From: Camelimonas fluminis
GTDB taxonomy: Bacteria > Pseudomonadota > Alphaproteobacteria > Rhizobiales > Beijerinckiaceae
Assembly (NCBI RefSeq): GCF_014656355.1
Contig: NZ_BNCG01000008.1
Location: forward strand, 104,359-145,170
Length of the DNA stretch: 40,812 bases
Direction: 5' to 3'
Made by a program: the position numbers and the translations under genes
In this document: positions 16,106 through 25,671 of the stretch, one piece after another
How positions within the stretch are numbered: position 1 is the first letter of the stretch
How the letters are laid out: each line of letters begins with the position of its first letter
The notes under the pieces: generated by a model
What the model was told of the DNA's origin: nothing
Database searches by the model: none
The model's input: only the letters and a program-made list of their open reading frames with translations

Positions 16106-17629
16106 TCAGCGCGACAGGGCTTCCGCCTGCATCGCCTTAATCCCTCCGAAGACAAGGAAGCTTATCAGCGCGAGGGTCAACGCCGAGACTGCGCCGTAGA
16201 GCGTGACCCAGCTGACGCCATTCGCCAGCGCGTCGCGGGCATTGGCGATGGAAAACCCGTGGATCTCTGCGGCGGCAAGATTTCCCGCCGATATGGCGTC
16301 CGCCAATGCCCGGAGCGTGGTTGCTGCCGGGGGGTGCGGGAGCACCTGGGCAAGGTGAGCGTAGACGCCGCCCAACAGAACAAGACCCATGATGGCAATA
16401 TTGACCGACAGCGAAATGAACCGTGCGCTCATATCCATGCCCGACGCCATGCCGGCCCGCTCCGGCGGAACGGCAGCAGTCGCGGTGTTGGTGACGGGCG
16501 TGTTGGTGAAGCCAAGGCCGATCCCGGCGATGATACAGCCGGGAAGCAGCGTCATCCAGTTCGCATGATCGCTCGCGATGGCAAGATGCAGAAGGACGAA
16601 GCCTGCGCCAATGGTGAATAGGCCGAGAGGGATGACCAGTCCGGGGCCGCGGCGCAGAAGCAGCCGCTCCGCAAGCGGCGGAACCATGATCGTCGGCACG
16701 GTATAGGCCAACACGGTCAGGCCCGCCGCGATGACGTCATAGCCCAGCACGGCCTGGAGATAGATCGGCAGATAGATCACGAAAGGCCAGAAGCTGAAAT
16801 TCATACCGCTGGATCCGACCAACGCGCCCGAAAGCCTGCGAATACGCAAGGCGGAGAAGTCGAACATCGGACGCGCAATGCGGCTCTCGACGGCGACGAA
16901 CAACACGAAACTCGCGATGCTGACCGTGAGGATCGCCAGCACAAGCGGATTTGTCAGGCCCAATTCCTGGCCTTGCGTCAGCAGATAGACGCTTCCGAAC
17001 ACTGCAATCGACAGGGTGACCATGCCGGCGTGGTCGATCCGGGTCGCTTGCGGATCGGACGATTCCTCGACGCCCTGGTGAGCAAAGAGGATCGTGAGCG
17101 CGGCGATTGCGACGTGGATCAGAAACACCCATTGCCAGCTTGCCAGCGTGATGATGCCGCCGCCGACGATCGGGCCGAAGCCAAGGCCGATCCCGAAGAT
17201 GATGCCCCACCAGCCGAACGCCTTGCCGCGCTCCGCTCCGTCGCGAAACTGGTGCGACAGCACCGCGACCTGGCAGGCGAGCATGGCCGCTGCACTCAGG
17301 CCCTGAAGAAAGCGCGCCGCGATCAGGAGCGGCGCGCTGGTCGCCAGCCCGCAGACAAGGGATGCGATCCCGAAGACCACGACGCCGGATATGAAAATGC
17401 GCTTGCGGCCGAAGCGGTCGCCCAGAGCGCCCATCGCCATCAGCACCGCGCACATGGCGATGGTGTAGGCGTTCATGATCCATTGCAGTTGCCGGAAATC
17501 GGCCGGGAGAACGCTTTCGAGCGTCGGCAGGATGGAGGGGATGCTGGTTATTTCCAGTCCGAGCATGAGCGCCGAAAGACATACGGCGACAAGCGCAAAA
17601 CTATTCCTGGATGAGGAAGCAGGTTTCAT
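16106..17629 (-). CDS. MFS transporter, DHA2 family (14-helix drug:H+ antiporter type)
   Basis: Inner-membrane exporter of 507 residues. The N-terminal helix [17 protein letters not shown] and the pair [20 protein letters not shown] and [11 protein letters not shown] (motif A) are diagnostic, followed by [12 protein letters not shown] and the motif C region [16 protein letters not shown]. Further helices extend to the C-terminus, and the total fits 14 membrane segments. The ATG at 17629 is chosen because it starts just before the first helix; the frame extends to 17749 but without membrane or signal character. It is divergent from a LysR gene, the usual arrangement for a regulated efflux pump. 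The exported compound is unknown. Confidence 0.9.
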   Translation of the reverse strand: MKPASSSRNSFALVAVCLSALMLGLEITSIPSILPTLESVLPADFRQLQWIMNAYTIAMCAVLMAMGALGDRFGRKRIFISGVVVFGIASLVCGLATSAPLLIAARFLQGLSAAAMLACQVAVLSHQFRDGAERGKAFGWWGIIFGIGLGFGPIVGGGIITLASWQWVFLIHVAIAALTILFAHQGVEESSDPQATRIDHAGMVTLSIAVFGSVYLLTQGQELGLTNPLVLAILTVSIASFVLFVAVESRIARPMFDFSALRIRRLSGALVGSSGMNFSFWPFVIYLPIYLQAVLGYDVIAAGLTVLAYTVPTIMVPPLAERLLLRRGPGLVIPLGLFTIGAGFVLLHLAIASDHANWMTLLPGCIIAGIGLGFTNTPVTNTATAAVPPERAGMASGMDMSARFISLSVNIAIMGLVLLGGVYAHLAQVLPHPPAATTLRALADAISAGNLAAAEIHGFSIANARDALANGVSWVTLYGAVSALTLALISFLVFGGIKAMQAEALSR

Positions 17630-17800
17630 ATCTGGGCCCTGTATTGCATGCAGCACAAGGCGCCACATCGCCTGCGGCGATAACGTTGCTCGGCTCACCC
17701 TGCACGCGACGATGCGGTTCGCTTGCAGAAATGCGGCCGGCATGATCATTTAACAATCGTATCGCAGGGTATTTCAGTGACGACAAAAGTGGATAGATAG

Positions 17801-18679
17801 ATGGGCGTGCTTGAGGTTGATGCCGTCCGGGCCTTCGTGATGATCGCCGATCTTCAGAGCTTTACCCGCGCTGCCGAGGCTCTTGGCTCTACGCAGGGTG
17901 CGGTCAGCGTGAGACTGAAGCGGCTCGAAGATCGCCTCGGCACGAAGCTGATCGAACGCACTCCAAGGCAGGTGCGTCTTTCTGCGCAGGGCGAAACCTT
18001 TCTGCCGCCCGCCCGGGAATTCCTTGCAGCTCATGAACGCGCGCTTGCGGCCCTCGCGGTGGAAAGACGCCGCTTCCGGCTGGGCATTGCGGCTCACGTC
18101 ATGGGGCCGGAGGTTCCGACCTTGCTGGCAAAGCTCAAGTCGCTTGATCCCTGTTTGGCGGTCGAGGTGCTGGTCGATAATTCGCGCGCACTATTGGATG
18201 CCTATGAGGACGGAACGCTGGATGCGGTGATCGTGCGCAGCGACGACGACCGGCGTGACGGCGAAGTACTCGGCCCGGAGCATTTCGGCTGGTTCGCGTC
18301 ATCGGATTTCGAGCATCACGCCGGCGAGCCGTTGCGGATCGCAAGCCATCATTCGTGCTGCACGGTTCGGGAAGTGGCGACACGGTTACTCGATGCTGCT
18401 TCGATTCCGTGGAGTGAAGTATTTGTCGGAGGCACCCCGGCCGTGACAGCGGCATTGTCGGCAGGTCTTGCGGTTGCCGCGTTCCCTTGCCGGTTGGCGA
18501 CCTCCGACATGATCGAGGTGAGTCAAATGCTTGACCTGCCAGCCATTCCCTCATTGTCCATTATTTTGCATTCGTCCCTGACCGACCCCAAAACGCGAGA
18601 CACGCTTCGCGCCATCACGGCGGCGTTCCGCGAACACCGCAGAAACAGCAACAAGCAAATCAGCCTCGTCCCGGCATAA
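17801..18679 (+). CDS. LysR-family transcriptional regulator
   Basis: 292 residues. The winged helix-turn-helix at the N-terminus is clear: VDAVRAFVMIADLQSFTRAA, EALGSTQGAVSVRLKRLEDR and LGTKLIERTPRQVRLSAQGE. The following effector domain starts FRLGIAAHVMG and is less conserved, as usual. It is divergent from the DHA2 transporter with 171 bp between the start codons, which should hold both promoters and the LysR site. The likely role is induction of the pump. The effector domain contains an unusual HHSCCTVRE stretch with paired Cys, which could be incidental. The 255 bp after it, to the next gene, hold nothing recognisable. Confidence 0.92.
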   Translation: MGVLEVDAVRAFVMIADLQSFTRAAEALGSTQGAVSVRLKRLEDRLGTKLIERTPRQVRLSAQGETFLPPAREFLAAHERALAALAVERRRFRLGIAAHVMGPEVPTLLAKLKSLDPCLAVEVLVDNSRALLDAYEDGTLDAVIVRSDDDRRDGEVLGPEHFGWFASSDFEHHAGEPLRIASHHSCCTVREVATRLLDAASIPWSEVFVGGTPAVTAALSAGLAVAAFPCRLATSDMIEVSQMLDLPAIPSLSIILHSSLTDPKTRDTLRAITAAFREHRRNSNKQISLVPA

Positions 18680-18933
18680 CTTCCGGCCTCGCCGCCGTTC
18701 CAGACCGATAAACCTCGCTGCCGCACCAACTGCCACGACACCGATCCGTCCTGTACGATGCCGCTGACTTCGCGGCCGGACAGCGCTATCGGCGGCCCAG
18801 CCGGCATGAGCCCGTAGACCCCAAAATTCCAGTTTTAACGGGGCTAGAAATGGGGGCAGGTTCAAGGCAGGGCCAGATCGAACTTGAAACCGGATCAGGG
18901 GGGCAACGTCAGCGCCGCTCCCGACCGGGCGTC

Positions 18934-19821
18934 TCATCCGCTTCTGGTTTGATGGACGCTCAACAGGTCGCGCGCCAGCGTGGTCAGCGCGCCATCCGGC
19001 CGGGTCAGCTCCTGAAGGATGGTGAAGTGATTGGCGCCTGGGACGGGCGCGGCCTGGCGGAGGTAGCCGGCCTCCGCGCGGGTCTCGGCAAACATACGGG
19101 ATTGTCGTTGCAGTTCGGGCAGCTCATGTAACCCCCAGGCCAGCGCCAGCGGCGGAAAGCGTCTGGAGGGATGGCGGCGGAGGGGACTGAGATGGGTGAT
19201 GTCCTCAGGCGAAAGCCGGAGCGCGTCGTTGAGATAGCAGGCGGCTATGGGCGCCAGGTCATAAATTCCGGAAATCGCCAGCGCGGCGTCCACCTCCGTC
19301 ATATCCAGACAGGACGCCGTCAGATGGCCTCCCGCTGACCAGCCGGATATCGCCAGCCGGTTGCGGGCGACGCCACGCGCTGGTCCCTGGCTGCGCAGCC
19401 AGCGGATCGCGGCGCGGATTTCACCGACGATCTGCGACAGGGTGGCTTCCGGCGCCAGCGTGTAGCCGGGCAGGGCCACGTCGACGCCGTGAGCCAGAAG
19501 CCCCTCGGCCATGCAGGAGAACATCTCCTTGCTGTTCCGCTGCCAGTAGCCGCCGTGGATGAAGACGAACAGCGGCGCATCGGTCTGGCCGGAGCGGAAA
19601 ATGTCGATGCGATTACGGGCGCCGGGACCATAGGGAAGGTCGAGCAGTTCCGGCTGTCTCGCCCTCAGCGCCGCGCTTCGGGCCGTCCACTGCGCCAACC
19701 AGGCGGCGCTGTCCGCCACCGCTGCCGAATTGTTGTAGGCGGCGTCCAGCTCCGCCCTTCCCCAGTTGCGCCAGGGGTCTACCTGTGGCGGCGGGGCGTC
19801 CAGGGTCGCTGCATCGGTCAT
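18934..19821 (-). CDS. Alpha/beta hydrolase, kynurenine-formamidase-like
   Basis: 295-residue serine hydrolase. The oxyanion-hole motif is HGGYW (89-93), the nucleophile elbow is GWSAGG (Ser162), and a C-terminal His is in GANHFTI (His265); the acid is probably in the segment before it. HGGYWQ with G.SAGGHL is the pattern of arylformamidases and related fold-3 hydrolases that cleave formamides or esters. The start at 19821 has AGGAG upstream; the longer frame to 19893 adds residues with no family likeness. It lies 91 bp downstream of the ABC transporter ATPase on the same strand and closes the operon that also encodes an importer and allophanate hydrolase. It may release an acid or amine from the imported nitrogen compound. 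Confidence 0.85.
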   Translation of the reverse strand: MTDAATLDAPPPQVDPWRNWGRAELDAAYNNSAAVADSAAWLAQWTARSAALRARQPELLDLPYGPGARNRIDIFRSGQTDAPLFVFIHGGYWQRNSKEMFSCMAEGLLAHGVDVALPGYTLAPEATLSQIVGEIRAAIRWLRSQGPARGVARNRLAISGWSAGGHLTASCLDMTEVDAALAISGIYDLAPIAACYLNDALRLSPEDITHLSPLRRHPSRRFPPLALAWGLHELPELQRQSRMFAETRAEAGYLRQAAPVPGANHFTILQELTRPDGALTTLARDLLSVHQTRSG

Positions 19822-19912
19822 GAGGGCTCCTGCGATGGCCGATATGCGGCCATTCAAATCATGCGAAGCGGCTGCCGCTCCGCATGAAGGCATTCCGGAG
19901 ATGTTTGCTGGA

Positions 19913-20692
19913 TCACGCCGCCTTGCGGGCGTGGTGGCTGTGCAGGCGCTGGTTCAGGTCGCTGCGAATGGCGTTGAAGGTGGGCGAGGACACGTCGCGG
20001 GGGCGCGGCAGATCCAGCAGCAGCTCGCTGTCGATGCGTCCTGGCCCCGGCGACATGGCCACAACCCGGTCGGACAGGAACACCGCCTCTTCAATGGAGT
20101 GGGTGACGAACAGCACGGTCAGGCTGGTGCTGGCCCACAGCTCCAGCAGTTCGTCCTGCAGGCGGTCGCGGGTCATGGCGTCAAGGGCACCGAACGGTTC
20201 GTCCATCAGCACCACTTCCGCGTCGTTGGCCAGCACGCGGGCGATGGCGACCCGCTGCTTCATGCCGCCGGAGAGCTGGTGCGGGTAGGCGTCGGCGAAC
20301 TTGCCGAGGCCGACCATGTCGACATAACGGCTGACCGTGTCCTGGATTTCGGCCTTCGGCCGGCCACGGGCGGCGAGGCCGAAGCCAATATTGCCGCGCA
20401 CGGACAGCCACGGGAACAGGCCATAATCCTGAAACACCATGCCGCGCGACGGGTCCGGGCCATTGATCGGCTTGCCCCACATCAGCGCCTCGCCGGAGGT
20501 TGGCTGCTCGAAGCCGGCGGCGATGCGCAGCAGGGTGGACTTGCCGCAGCCCGAGGCGCCGATGAGGCAGATGAATTCGCCCTTGCGCACGGTGAGGTTG
20601 GCGCCGGCAAGCGCCTGGATGCGCTGCCCCGAGAAGTCGAAATTCTTGCTGACATTGCGCATCTCGAGGATCGGAATGGTTGGCTCAGACAT
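19913..20692 (-). CDS. ABC transporter ATP-binding protein, nitrate/sulfonate/taurine (NitT/TauT) type
   Basis: 259-residue ATPase that powers uptake at the inner face of the membrane. Walker A GASGCGKS (45-52), Q-loop VFQDYGLFPW, signature LSGGMKQ (140-146), Walker B VVLMDEP (160-166) and the H-loop in THSIEEAVFLSDRV are all intact. VTHSIEEA and FGALDAMTR are hallmarks of the SsuB/TauB/NrtD group. Its start overlaps the permease stop by eight bases, indicating translational coupling. Substrate is not readable from the ATPase; the adjacent allophanate hydrolase suggests a nitrogen source such as a urea-, biuret- or ureide-like compound, by inference. Confidence 0.93.
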   Translation of the reverse strand: MSEPTIPILEMRNVSKNFDFSGQRIQALAGANLTVRKGEFICLIGASGCGKSTLLRIAAGFEQPTSGEALMWGKPINGPDPSRGMVFQDYGLFPWLSVRGNIGFGLAARGRPKAEIQDTVSRYVDMVGLGKFADAYPHQLSGGMKQRVAIARVLANDAEVVLMDEPFGALDAMTRDRLQDELLELWASTSLTVLFVTHSIEEAVFLSDRVVAMSPGPGRIDSELLLDLPRPRDVSSPTFNAIRSDLNQRLHSHHARKAA

Positions 20693-21542
20693 GGTTCGGA
20701 CTCCAGGACAGCAGACGACGGCCGAGCAGCATGACGAGACGGTCGGAGATGAAGCCGAGCGCGCCGATGGCGATCATGCCGGCGATGACGATCTCCGTGC
20801 GCGACAGCTGGCGGGCTTCCATGATGATGGCGCCGAGCCCGGTCTGGACGCCGGTCATCTCGCCGATGACAATCACCACCCAGGCGAAGCCGAGGCCAAG
20901 ACGCAGGCCGGTGAAGATGGCTGGCAGCGAAGCTGGCAAGACCACGCGGCTGAACTGCGCCGGGCCCTTGCAGCCAAGCATGCTCGCCGCCTCGAACAGC
21001 CGCGTCTCGACGGCGCGCACGCCGAACACGGTGTTGATGAGGATGGGATAGAAGGCGCCGAGGAACACCAGGAAGAAAGCCGATCGCGGGCCGATGCCGA
21101 ACAGGATCATCGCCAGCGGCAGCCAGGCGGTCACCGGGATCGGTCGCAGCAGTTGCAGGGTCGGGTCCAGCATCTGCCGCACGAATGGCACGCGACCAAT
21201 CAACAGGCCGAGCGGCAGCGCCACGAGCACGGCGAGGCCGAAGCCGCCGAGCACCCGCCCCACCGACGCCAGCACATGGGTCAGCAGGGTCTGGCTGAAG
21301 GCGTCGTCGTTGATCCCGCCGAATGCGAGGTCCCAGAAGGCGCGGGCGACTTCCGCCGGTGGCGGCACCAGACTGTAGGTCGCGCCGGCGGTGGCGAAGT
21401 GCCAGGCGGTCAGAATGGCGGCGGGGAAGGCCAGGGCGAGGGCGACCTGGCCGGCCCGGCCGCCCAGCTCCCGCAGCCGGGCGGCGGAGACGCGGCCACG
21501 ACTGCGCGTTGCGGGCGGCGCCCCTTGCATGACGATGCTCAT
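20685..21542 (-). CDS. ABC transporter permease, NitT/TauT type
   Basis: 285-residue integral membrane protein with about six helices. The cytoplasmic EAA-type coupling loop is visible as EAASMLGCKGPAQFSRVVLPAS with the usual Ala-x-x-Gly and Leu-Pro. The helix GLRLGLGFAWVVIVIGEMTG follows. ATG at 21542 has GGAGG before it and overlaps the upstream binding-protein stop as ATGA, so the three transporter genes are translationally coupled. It has the SsuC/TauC layout. The next gene downstream is its ATPase. Confidence 0.92.
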   Translation of the reverse strand: MSIVMQGAPPATRSRGRVSAARLRELGGRAGQVALALAFPAAILTAWHFATAGATYSLVPPPAEVARAFWDLAFGGINDDAFSQTLLTHVLASVGRVLGGFGLAVLVALPLGLLIGRVPFVRQMLDPTLQLLRPIPVTAWLPLAMILFGIGPRSAFFLVFLGAFYPILINTVFGVRAVETRLFEAASMLGCKGPAQFSRVVLPASLPAIFTGLRLGLGFAWVVIVIGEMTGVQTGLGAIIMEARQLSRTEIVIAGMIAIGALGFISDRLVMLLGRRLLSWSPNHV

Positions 21543-22501
21543 GCGCGTCCTCCAATCTGGTCAACAGCGGCGGTCTGAAAGAAGGCGGCGAAATCCGGCA
21601 GCCGGCGAATCTGCTTCAGGTCGAGCATGCGCTGGGCGTAGGTTTCGCCGCGCTTGCGATCCTCGGGCGTGAAGTCCCACACCAGATCGACATTGGGCAC
21701 TGAGCGGGCGATGGCCTCGGGCTTCTGGCCCAGCTTCGCCACGGCCATGGCGGCCATGCGATCGCGGTTGGCCATGGCGAATTCGCAGGCCTTGCGATGC
21801 ACCTCCAGCAGCACCTTCACCTGGTCAGGCCGCGCCGCCAGCGTGTCCTTGTGGGCGGCGGTGATCATGTTCAGCGGGCCCAGCGGCGTGCCATAGGGAT
21901 ACTCGACGATCTTGCCGACGCCGGTGGCGAGGCTGACGCCGGGGCCCGGTTCGGCGCCCACATAGGCGTCGACGTCGCCGCGGGCGAGCGCCGCGTGCAT
22001 TTCGGAGAACGAGATACGCACCGGTATGATGTCCTTCACCGACATGCCTTCCTGGGAGAGGCGCTCGAGAATGAACATCTCCTGGGTGGAGCCCGGCCAG
22101 ATGGCGACGCGCCTGCCCTTCAGGTCCTTGATGGAATTGATGTCGCTGTTCTTGCCGGCGACGACGCCAACGCCCTTGTTGCAGGCGCCGGCGATCAGCG
22201 CCACCGGTTCGCCGGCCGAGGCGCCAAGCAGGCCGGCGGCGATGCCGAACATGCCGAAATCCACGGACTTCGTGACCACGGCGTTCTTGCCCTCCGTCGG
22301 GCTTTCGAACGGCACGACGTCGATGCGGTAACCGGCGGGGGTAAACTGCTCGTAGAAATACGGCGCGATGGAGTGGATGAGCTTGAGCGCGCCCATGCGG
22401 ATGACGACCGGCTTGCCGGACTGGGCGCGGGCGCCGCCGATGACGGCGGGGGCGGCGAGAGCGGCCACGGCGCCCATCAGGAACTGTCTGCGCTGGATCA
22501 T
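21539..22501 (-). CDS. ABC transporter substrate-binding protein, NitT/TauT type (NMT1/SsuA-like), Tat-type signal
   Basis: 320-residue periplasmic protein. The N-terminus MIQRRQFLMGAVAALAAPAV has a twin-arginine motif (RRQFL) before a hydrophobic stretch, ending near GARAQ, so export may be through Tat. The mature part begins VVIRMGALKLIHSIAPYFYE and contains IKDLKGRRVAIWPGS and DVDAYVGAEPG, typical of SsuA/NMT1 proteins for small anionic or nitrogenous compounds. AAGGAG precedes the start at good spacing. It follows the allophanate hydrolase gene by 50 bp in the same operon. The ligand is unknown. Confidence 0.92.
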   Translation of the reverse strand: MIQRRQFLMGAVAALAAPAVIGGARAQSGKPVVIRMGALKLIHSIAPYFYEQFTPAGYRIDVVPFESPTEGKNAVVTKSVDFGMFGIAAGLLGASAGEPVALIAGACNKGVGVVAGKNSDINSIKDLKGRRVAIWPGSTQEMFILERLSQEGMSVKDIIPVRISFSEMHAALARGDVDAYVGAEPGPGVSLATGVGKIVEYPYGTPLGPLNMITAAHKDTLAARPDQVKVLLEVHRKACEFAMANRDRMAAMAVAKLGQKPEAIARSVPNVDLVWDFTPEDRKRGETYAQRMLDLKQIRRLPDFAAFFQTAAVDQIGGRA

Positions 22502-22551
22502 GATGCGGGCTCCTTTGCCTGGATTCAGGCGGGTTTCGGGTCTGGCGCCGG

Positions 22552-24387
22552 TCAGGCTGCCTGGGCGGCGGTCAAAAAGGCGCGCCAGCCGCCAAAAACG
22601 GTGATGTCGCGGGCGCCCGCGACGGCGTGGGGTTCGCAGAGAAAGCCTTTCACGACGGAGCCGTCCTCCAGTTCCACCGAGCCGACGCCCAGCGGCGCCG
22701 GTATCCCAGCAACAAATGTGCCAAAGGCTTCCGGTGTGAGACGCCAGAGTTCGAGGGCGACGCCGCCGTCGCCGCCGTCGCGCAGCAGGCCGGGCTTGGG
22801 GGGCGTGGTTCCCGCAAGTGCATAAAGGCTGTAGCCGGCGCCTGTTTTTGCGGCGCCCAGAAATTCGGCGTTGCGATCGGTCAATTGCCAGTTGAGCGGC
22901 TCGCCGCGCAGATGGGCGCCGACGACCGCCAGCGTGACGCCGTCGCGCGGCGATGCGGCCACTGGCGCTGTCGCCGCCAGCGCCGTGCGCGTCGCCCCGA
23001 GAGAGGCGGCCGGCGTGGCGCGGTGCAGCAGATCGCCGATGACGGCAAGCCTGCCGTCGCTGAAGGCGGGTCCGACCAGGGTGACGCCGGTGGGAAGCCC
23101 GGCGTAGGTCAGGTCTGACGGAACGGCCAGGGCGGCCAGATCCATCAGGTTGACGAAGTTGGTGAACAGGCCCAGCCGGGCGTTGCGACCGATGGGGTCG
23201 GCCAGCATGGCGTCGATGGACGGGTGTTCCGGCGCCGTCGGCGTCAACACGATGTCGACGGCGTCCCAGATCGCTTCGGCCTGGCGGGCCAGCGCGGCCA
23301 GCCGATACTGCCCCTGGAAGGCGTCGACGGCGGACCAGTTCTTGCCCTGGGCGATGACGCCGCCCACCGCAGGATGAACCCTGTCCGGGTTCTCGCCCAG
23401 GAAATCACCGACCGCCGCCAGCCGTTCGGCGATCCATGGGCCATCGTAGAGCAGGGCGGCCGCCTGGCGCATGGGCGTCCAGTCGATGGCCACCGCCGTT
23501 CCGCCGATGGCTTCCAGCCGGGAGATGGAGCGGAGGTAGGCCGCCTGGACGACAGCGTCGCACAAGGCCAGGGTCGCCGCGTCCAGCACGCCGAAGCGGA
23601 AGGGAGCCACGGCCGGCGTCGCCAGGGCGTCTGCCGGGGCGCGGCGCGAATACGGGTCGGCGGCGTCGAAGCCGGCGGCGATGCGGGTGACCAGCAGGGC
23701 GTCGGCGACAGTGGCCGCGAACACGGAGACACAGTCGAGGCTGCGGCAAGCTGGCGTCACGCCGATGGCGCTGATCAGACCCCTGGTCGGCTTCAACCCG
23801 ACCACATTGTTGAAGGCGGCGGGAACCCGGCCCGAGCCGGCCGTGTCAGTGCCGAGGGCGAACGGTGCGAGGCCGGTGGCGACGGCGATGGCCGAGCCGG
23901 AGCTGGATCCGCCGGAGACCAGCGTTGGGTCGAGGGCCGACGCCGGAACGCCATAAGGGGAGCGGGCGCCGCTCAGCCCGGTGGCGAACTGGTCGAGGTT
24001 GGTCTTGCCGACGGGAATGGCCCCAGCCGCGACAAGGCGGTCAACGGCGGTCGCGGAGGTCGTCGGCGTAAAGGCGAACGCCGGGCAGGCGGCCGTCGTT
24101 GGCAGGCCCGCGACGTCGATATTGTCCTTCACCGCGAAGGGCGCGCCATACAGCGGCAGATCCTCGCCGGCCTCCAGCCGGCGGCTCGCCGCGGCCAGCG
24201 TCGCTTCGATCATCGCGAGCGGCATAACGGAAATCCAGGCGTGCGAACCGGTTGCGGCGCTGATGGCGGCGTGCGTCGCCCGCAGATCGGCCATTGGATC
24301 GCGACCTGCCCGGTAGGCGGCGACCCGGGACGACAGATCGGCGAACGGCAGGTTGGCGAGCGACAGGTCGTTCAGGTCGGCGGGCAT
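22552..24387 (-). CDS. atzF: Allophanate hydrolase AtzF
   Basis: Cytoplasmic amidase-signature enzyme that hydrolyses allophanate to ammonia and carbon dioxide, the last step of urea-amidolyase and cyanuric-acid/biuret pathways. The 611-residue length equals AtzF (about 605). The catalytic triad is Lys87 (FAVKDNID), cis-Ser161 (SGGSSSGSA) and Ser185 (TDTAGSGR), with the same spacing as Lys91, Ser165 and Ser189 of the Pseudomonas ADP enzyme. The C-terminal domain that distinguishes AtzF from plain amidases is present (LTLAVVGAHLRGEPLNWQ and EPHAVAGARDITVFGGWRAF). GGAG precedes the ATG at 24387. It is the first gene of the minus-strand operon and divergent from a LysR gene. No urea carboxylase, biuret hydrolase or cyanuric acid hydrolase is in the window. 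Confidence 0.92.
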   Translation of the reverse strand: MPADLNDLSLANLPFADLSSRVAAYRAGRDPMADLRATHAAISAATGSHAWISVMPLAMIEATLAAASRRLEAGEDLPLYGAPFAVKDNIDVAGLPTTAACPAFAFTPTTSATAVDRLVAAGAIPVGKTNLDQFATGLSGARSPYGVPASALDPTLVSGGSSSGSAIAVATGLAPFALGTDTAGSGRVPAAFNNVVGLKPTRGLISAIGVTPACRSLDCVSVFAATVADALLVTRIAAGFDAADPYSRRAPADALATPAVAPFRFGVLDAATLALCDAVVQAAYLRSISRLEAIGGTAVAIDWTPMRQAAALLYDGPWIAERLAAVGDFLGENPDRVHPAVGGVIAQGKNWSAVDAFQGQYRLAALARQAEAIWDAVDIVLTPTAPEHPSIDAMLADPIGRNARLGLFTNFVNLMDLAALAVPSDLTYAGLPTGVTLVGPAFSDGRLAVIGDLLHRATPAASLGATRTALAATAPVAASPRDGVTLAVVGAHLRGEPLNWQLTDRNAEFLGAAKTGAGYSLYALAGTTPPKPGLLRDGGDGGVALELWRLTPEAFGTFVAGIPAPLGVGSVELEDGSVVKGFLCEPHAVAGARDITVFGGWRAFLTAAQAA

Positions 24388-24435
24388 GGGAAACTCCGGC
24401 GTGATGTGATCGCCGGAGCAGGTTGAGCCCCTGGT

Positions 24436-24488
24436 GTGTTGCAGTCTATTGCTCGTTTTCGAACGATGTGTTTCCTAAATCGCAACAC
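24436..24488. promoter_or_regulatory. Divergent control region between atzF and lysR
   Basis: Two nested inverted repeats lie in this 152-bp gap: outer arms GTGTTGC (24436-24442) and GCAACAC (24482-24488), and inner TCGTT-TTCG-AACGA (24453-24466). The paired sites at this spacing fit recognition and activation sites of a LysR protein controlling both directions. This is inferred from symmetry only. Confidence 0.45.
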
Positions 24489-24539
24489 CATATGGTCTGA
24501 TGCTGGAAACGTGTTGGCGCCTCACAGGAAGCAGGGACG

Positions 24540-25430
24540 ATGAAACACCTCAGAACCTTCGCGTGCATCCTGGACGTGGCCCTGAGCGGCTCGATCCGCA
24601 AAAGCGCTGAACGGCTGGCGCTGACGCCTTCGGCCCTGACCCGCAAGATCCAGGATTTCGAGCAGGAAATGGGCGTGACCCTGTTCGAGCGCCTGCCCCA
24701 GGGCATGCGTCTCAATCCGGCGGGCGAACTTGTGGTGCGTCATATTCGCGACCAGCTTTCGGACTTCGAACGCATCCGTTCGCAGATCGCCGACCTGTCG
24801 GGCGAGCGGCGCGGCCACGTATCGGTGGCCTGCAGCCAGGCCTTCGCCCACGAATTCCTGCCAGCGCAGATCGCGGCCTATCGCGCGGCGCACCCGCTGG
24901 TTTCGTTCAATCTGATGGTGCGCGACCACGCACATGTGGTTTCGGCGCTGACGGCGTTCGAAGCCGATCTGGCTGTCGTGCTGCAGCCGCCGCCGGCGCC
25001 GGAATTCATGCCGCTGCTGGTGCTGGAGCAGCCGGTTTGCGCCATCGTCGCGGCTGACCATCCATTGGCTGCAACGGAGGGGCCGGTGCGGTTGCGCGAC
25101 TGCCTGCGCTGGCCAGTGATCATGCCCGACCGCAGCCTCGCCATCCGGCATCTTCTGGATGCGGCGCGGGTGCGCGTTTCATTGCCGGCGCAGGTAGCGC
25201 TGGAAACTGGCTCGTTCGAAGTGATGCGCAGTTACGCCATTCGCGAGCATGTGGTGACGTTCCAGATACGCGCCGGCGTGCCCCATGAGAACGAACGTCT
25301 GGTCGCCCGGGAAATCGACGCGCGCGACATGGCGCCGGCGCAGACCGTCGTCGGACAGTTGCGCGGACGCACCCTTCCGGTCGCCGCAGCCCGGTTTACG
25401 GAACAGGTCGTGCGGGCGCTGGTTGGCTGA
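24540..25430 (+). CDS. LysR-family transcriptional regulator of the allophanate/ABC operon
   Basis: 296-residue regulator. The N-terminal HTH shows LRTFACILDVALSGSIRKSA, ERLALTPSALTRKIQDFEQE and MGVTLFERLPQGMRLNPAGE. The effector domain starts GHVSVACSQAFAHEFLPAQI. It is divergently placed 152 bp from atzF, the classic LysR arrangement, so it most likely controls that operon; the inducer may be the imported nitrogen compound or a breakdown product. GCAGGGACG precedes the ATG. The 241 bp after its stop contain no recognisable gene. Confidence 0.92.
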   Translation: MKHLRTFACILDVALSGSIRKSAERLALTPSALTRKIQDFEQEMGVTLFERLPQGMRLNPAGELVVRHIRDQLSDFERIRSQIADLSGERRGHVSVACSQAFAHEFLPAQIAAYRAAHPLVSFNLMVRDHAHVVSALTAFEADLAVVLQPPPAPEFMPLLVLEQPVCAIVAADHPLAATEGPVRLRDCLRWPVIMPDRSLAIRHLLDAARVRVSLPAQVALETGSFEVMRSYAIREHVVTFQIRAGVPHENERLVAREIDARDMAPAQTVVGQLRGRTLPVAAARFTEQVVRALVG

Positions 25431-25671
25431 GGGGGCGGTTGGGCGTCACCGATCAACGCGGCGCAAGGAGCCGCCCCTGGCTCATCAATCGGAGTGCGCC
25501 CGTCCCGGCGACGCCAGACGGCGGCGGATTGTCCCGTCGTTGAGCGGGTTTGAGCGATATCATCTGGAGCCACGATTCATCGAGCGGGCATCCTTGCGGC
25601 ATCATCTGCAGGTGCGCTGGCAATGCAATCGTTGCCGCGGAATTTGATCGCGCCCTGGCGTTGGGGCCAGA

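Noticed and set aside
18680-18933. Open frames of 90-130 codons between the LysR gene and the hydrolase
   Set aside because: They overlap the LysR gene end, have no ribosome site and no recognisable protein pattern.
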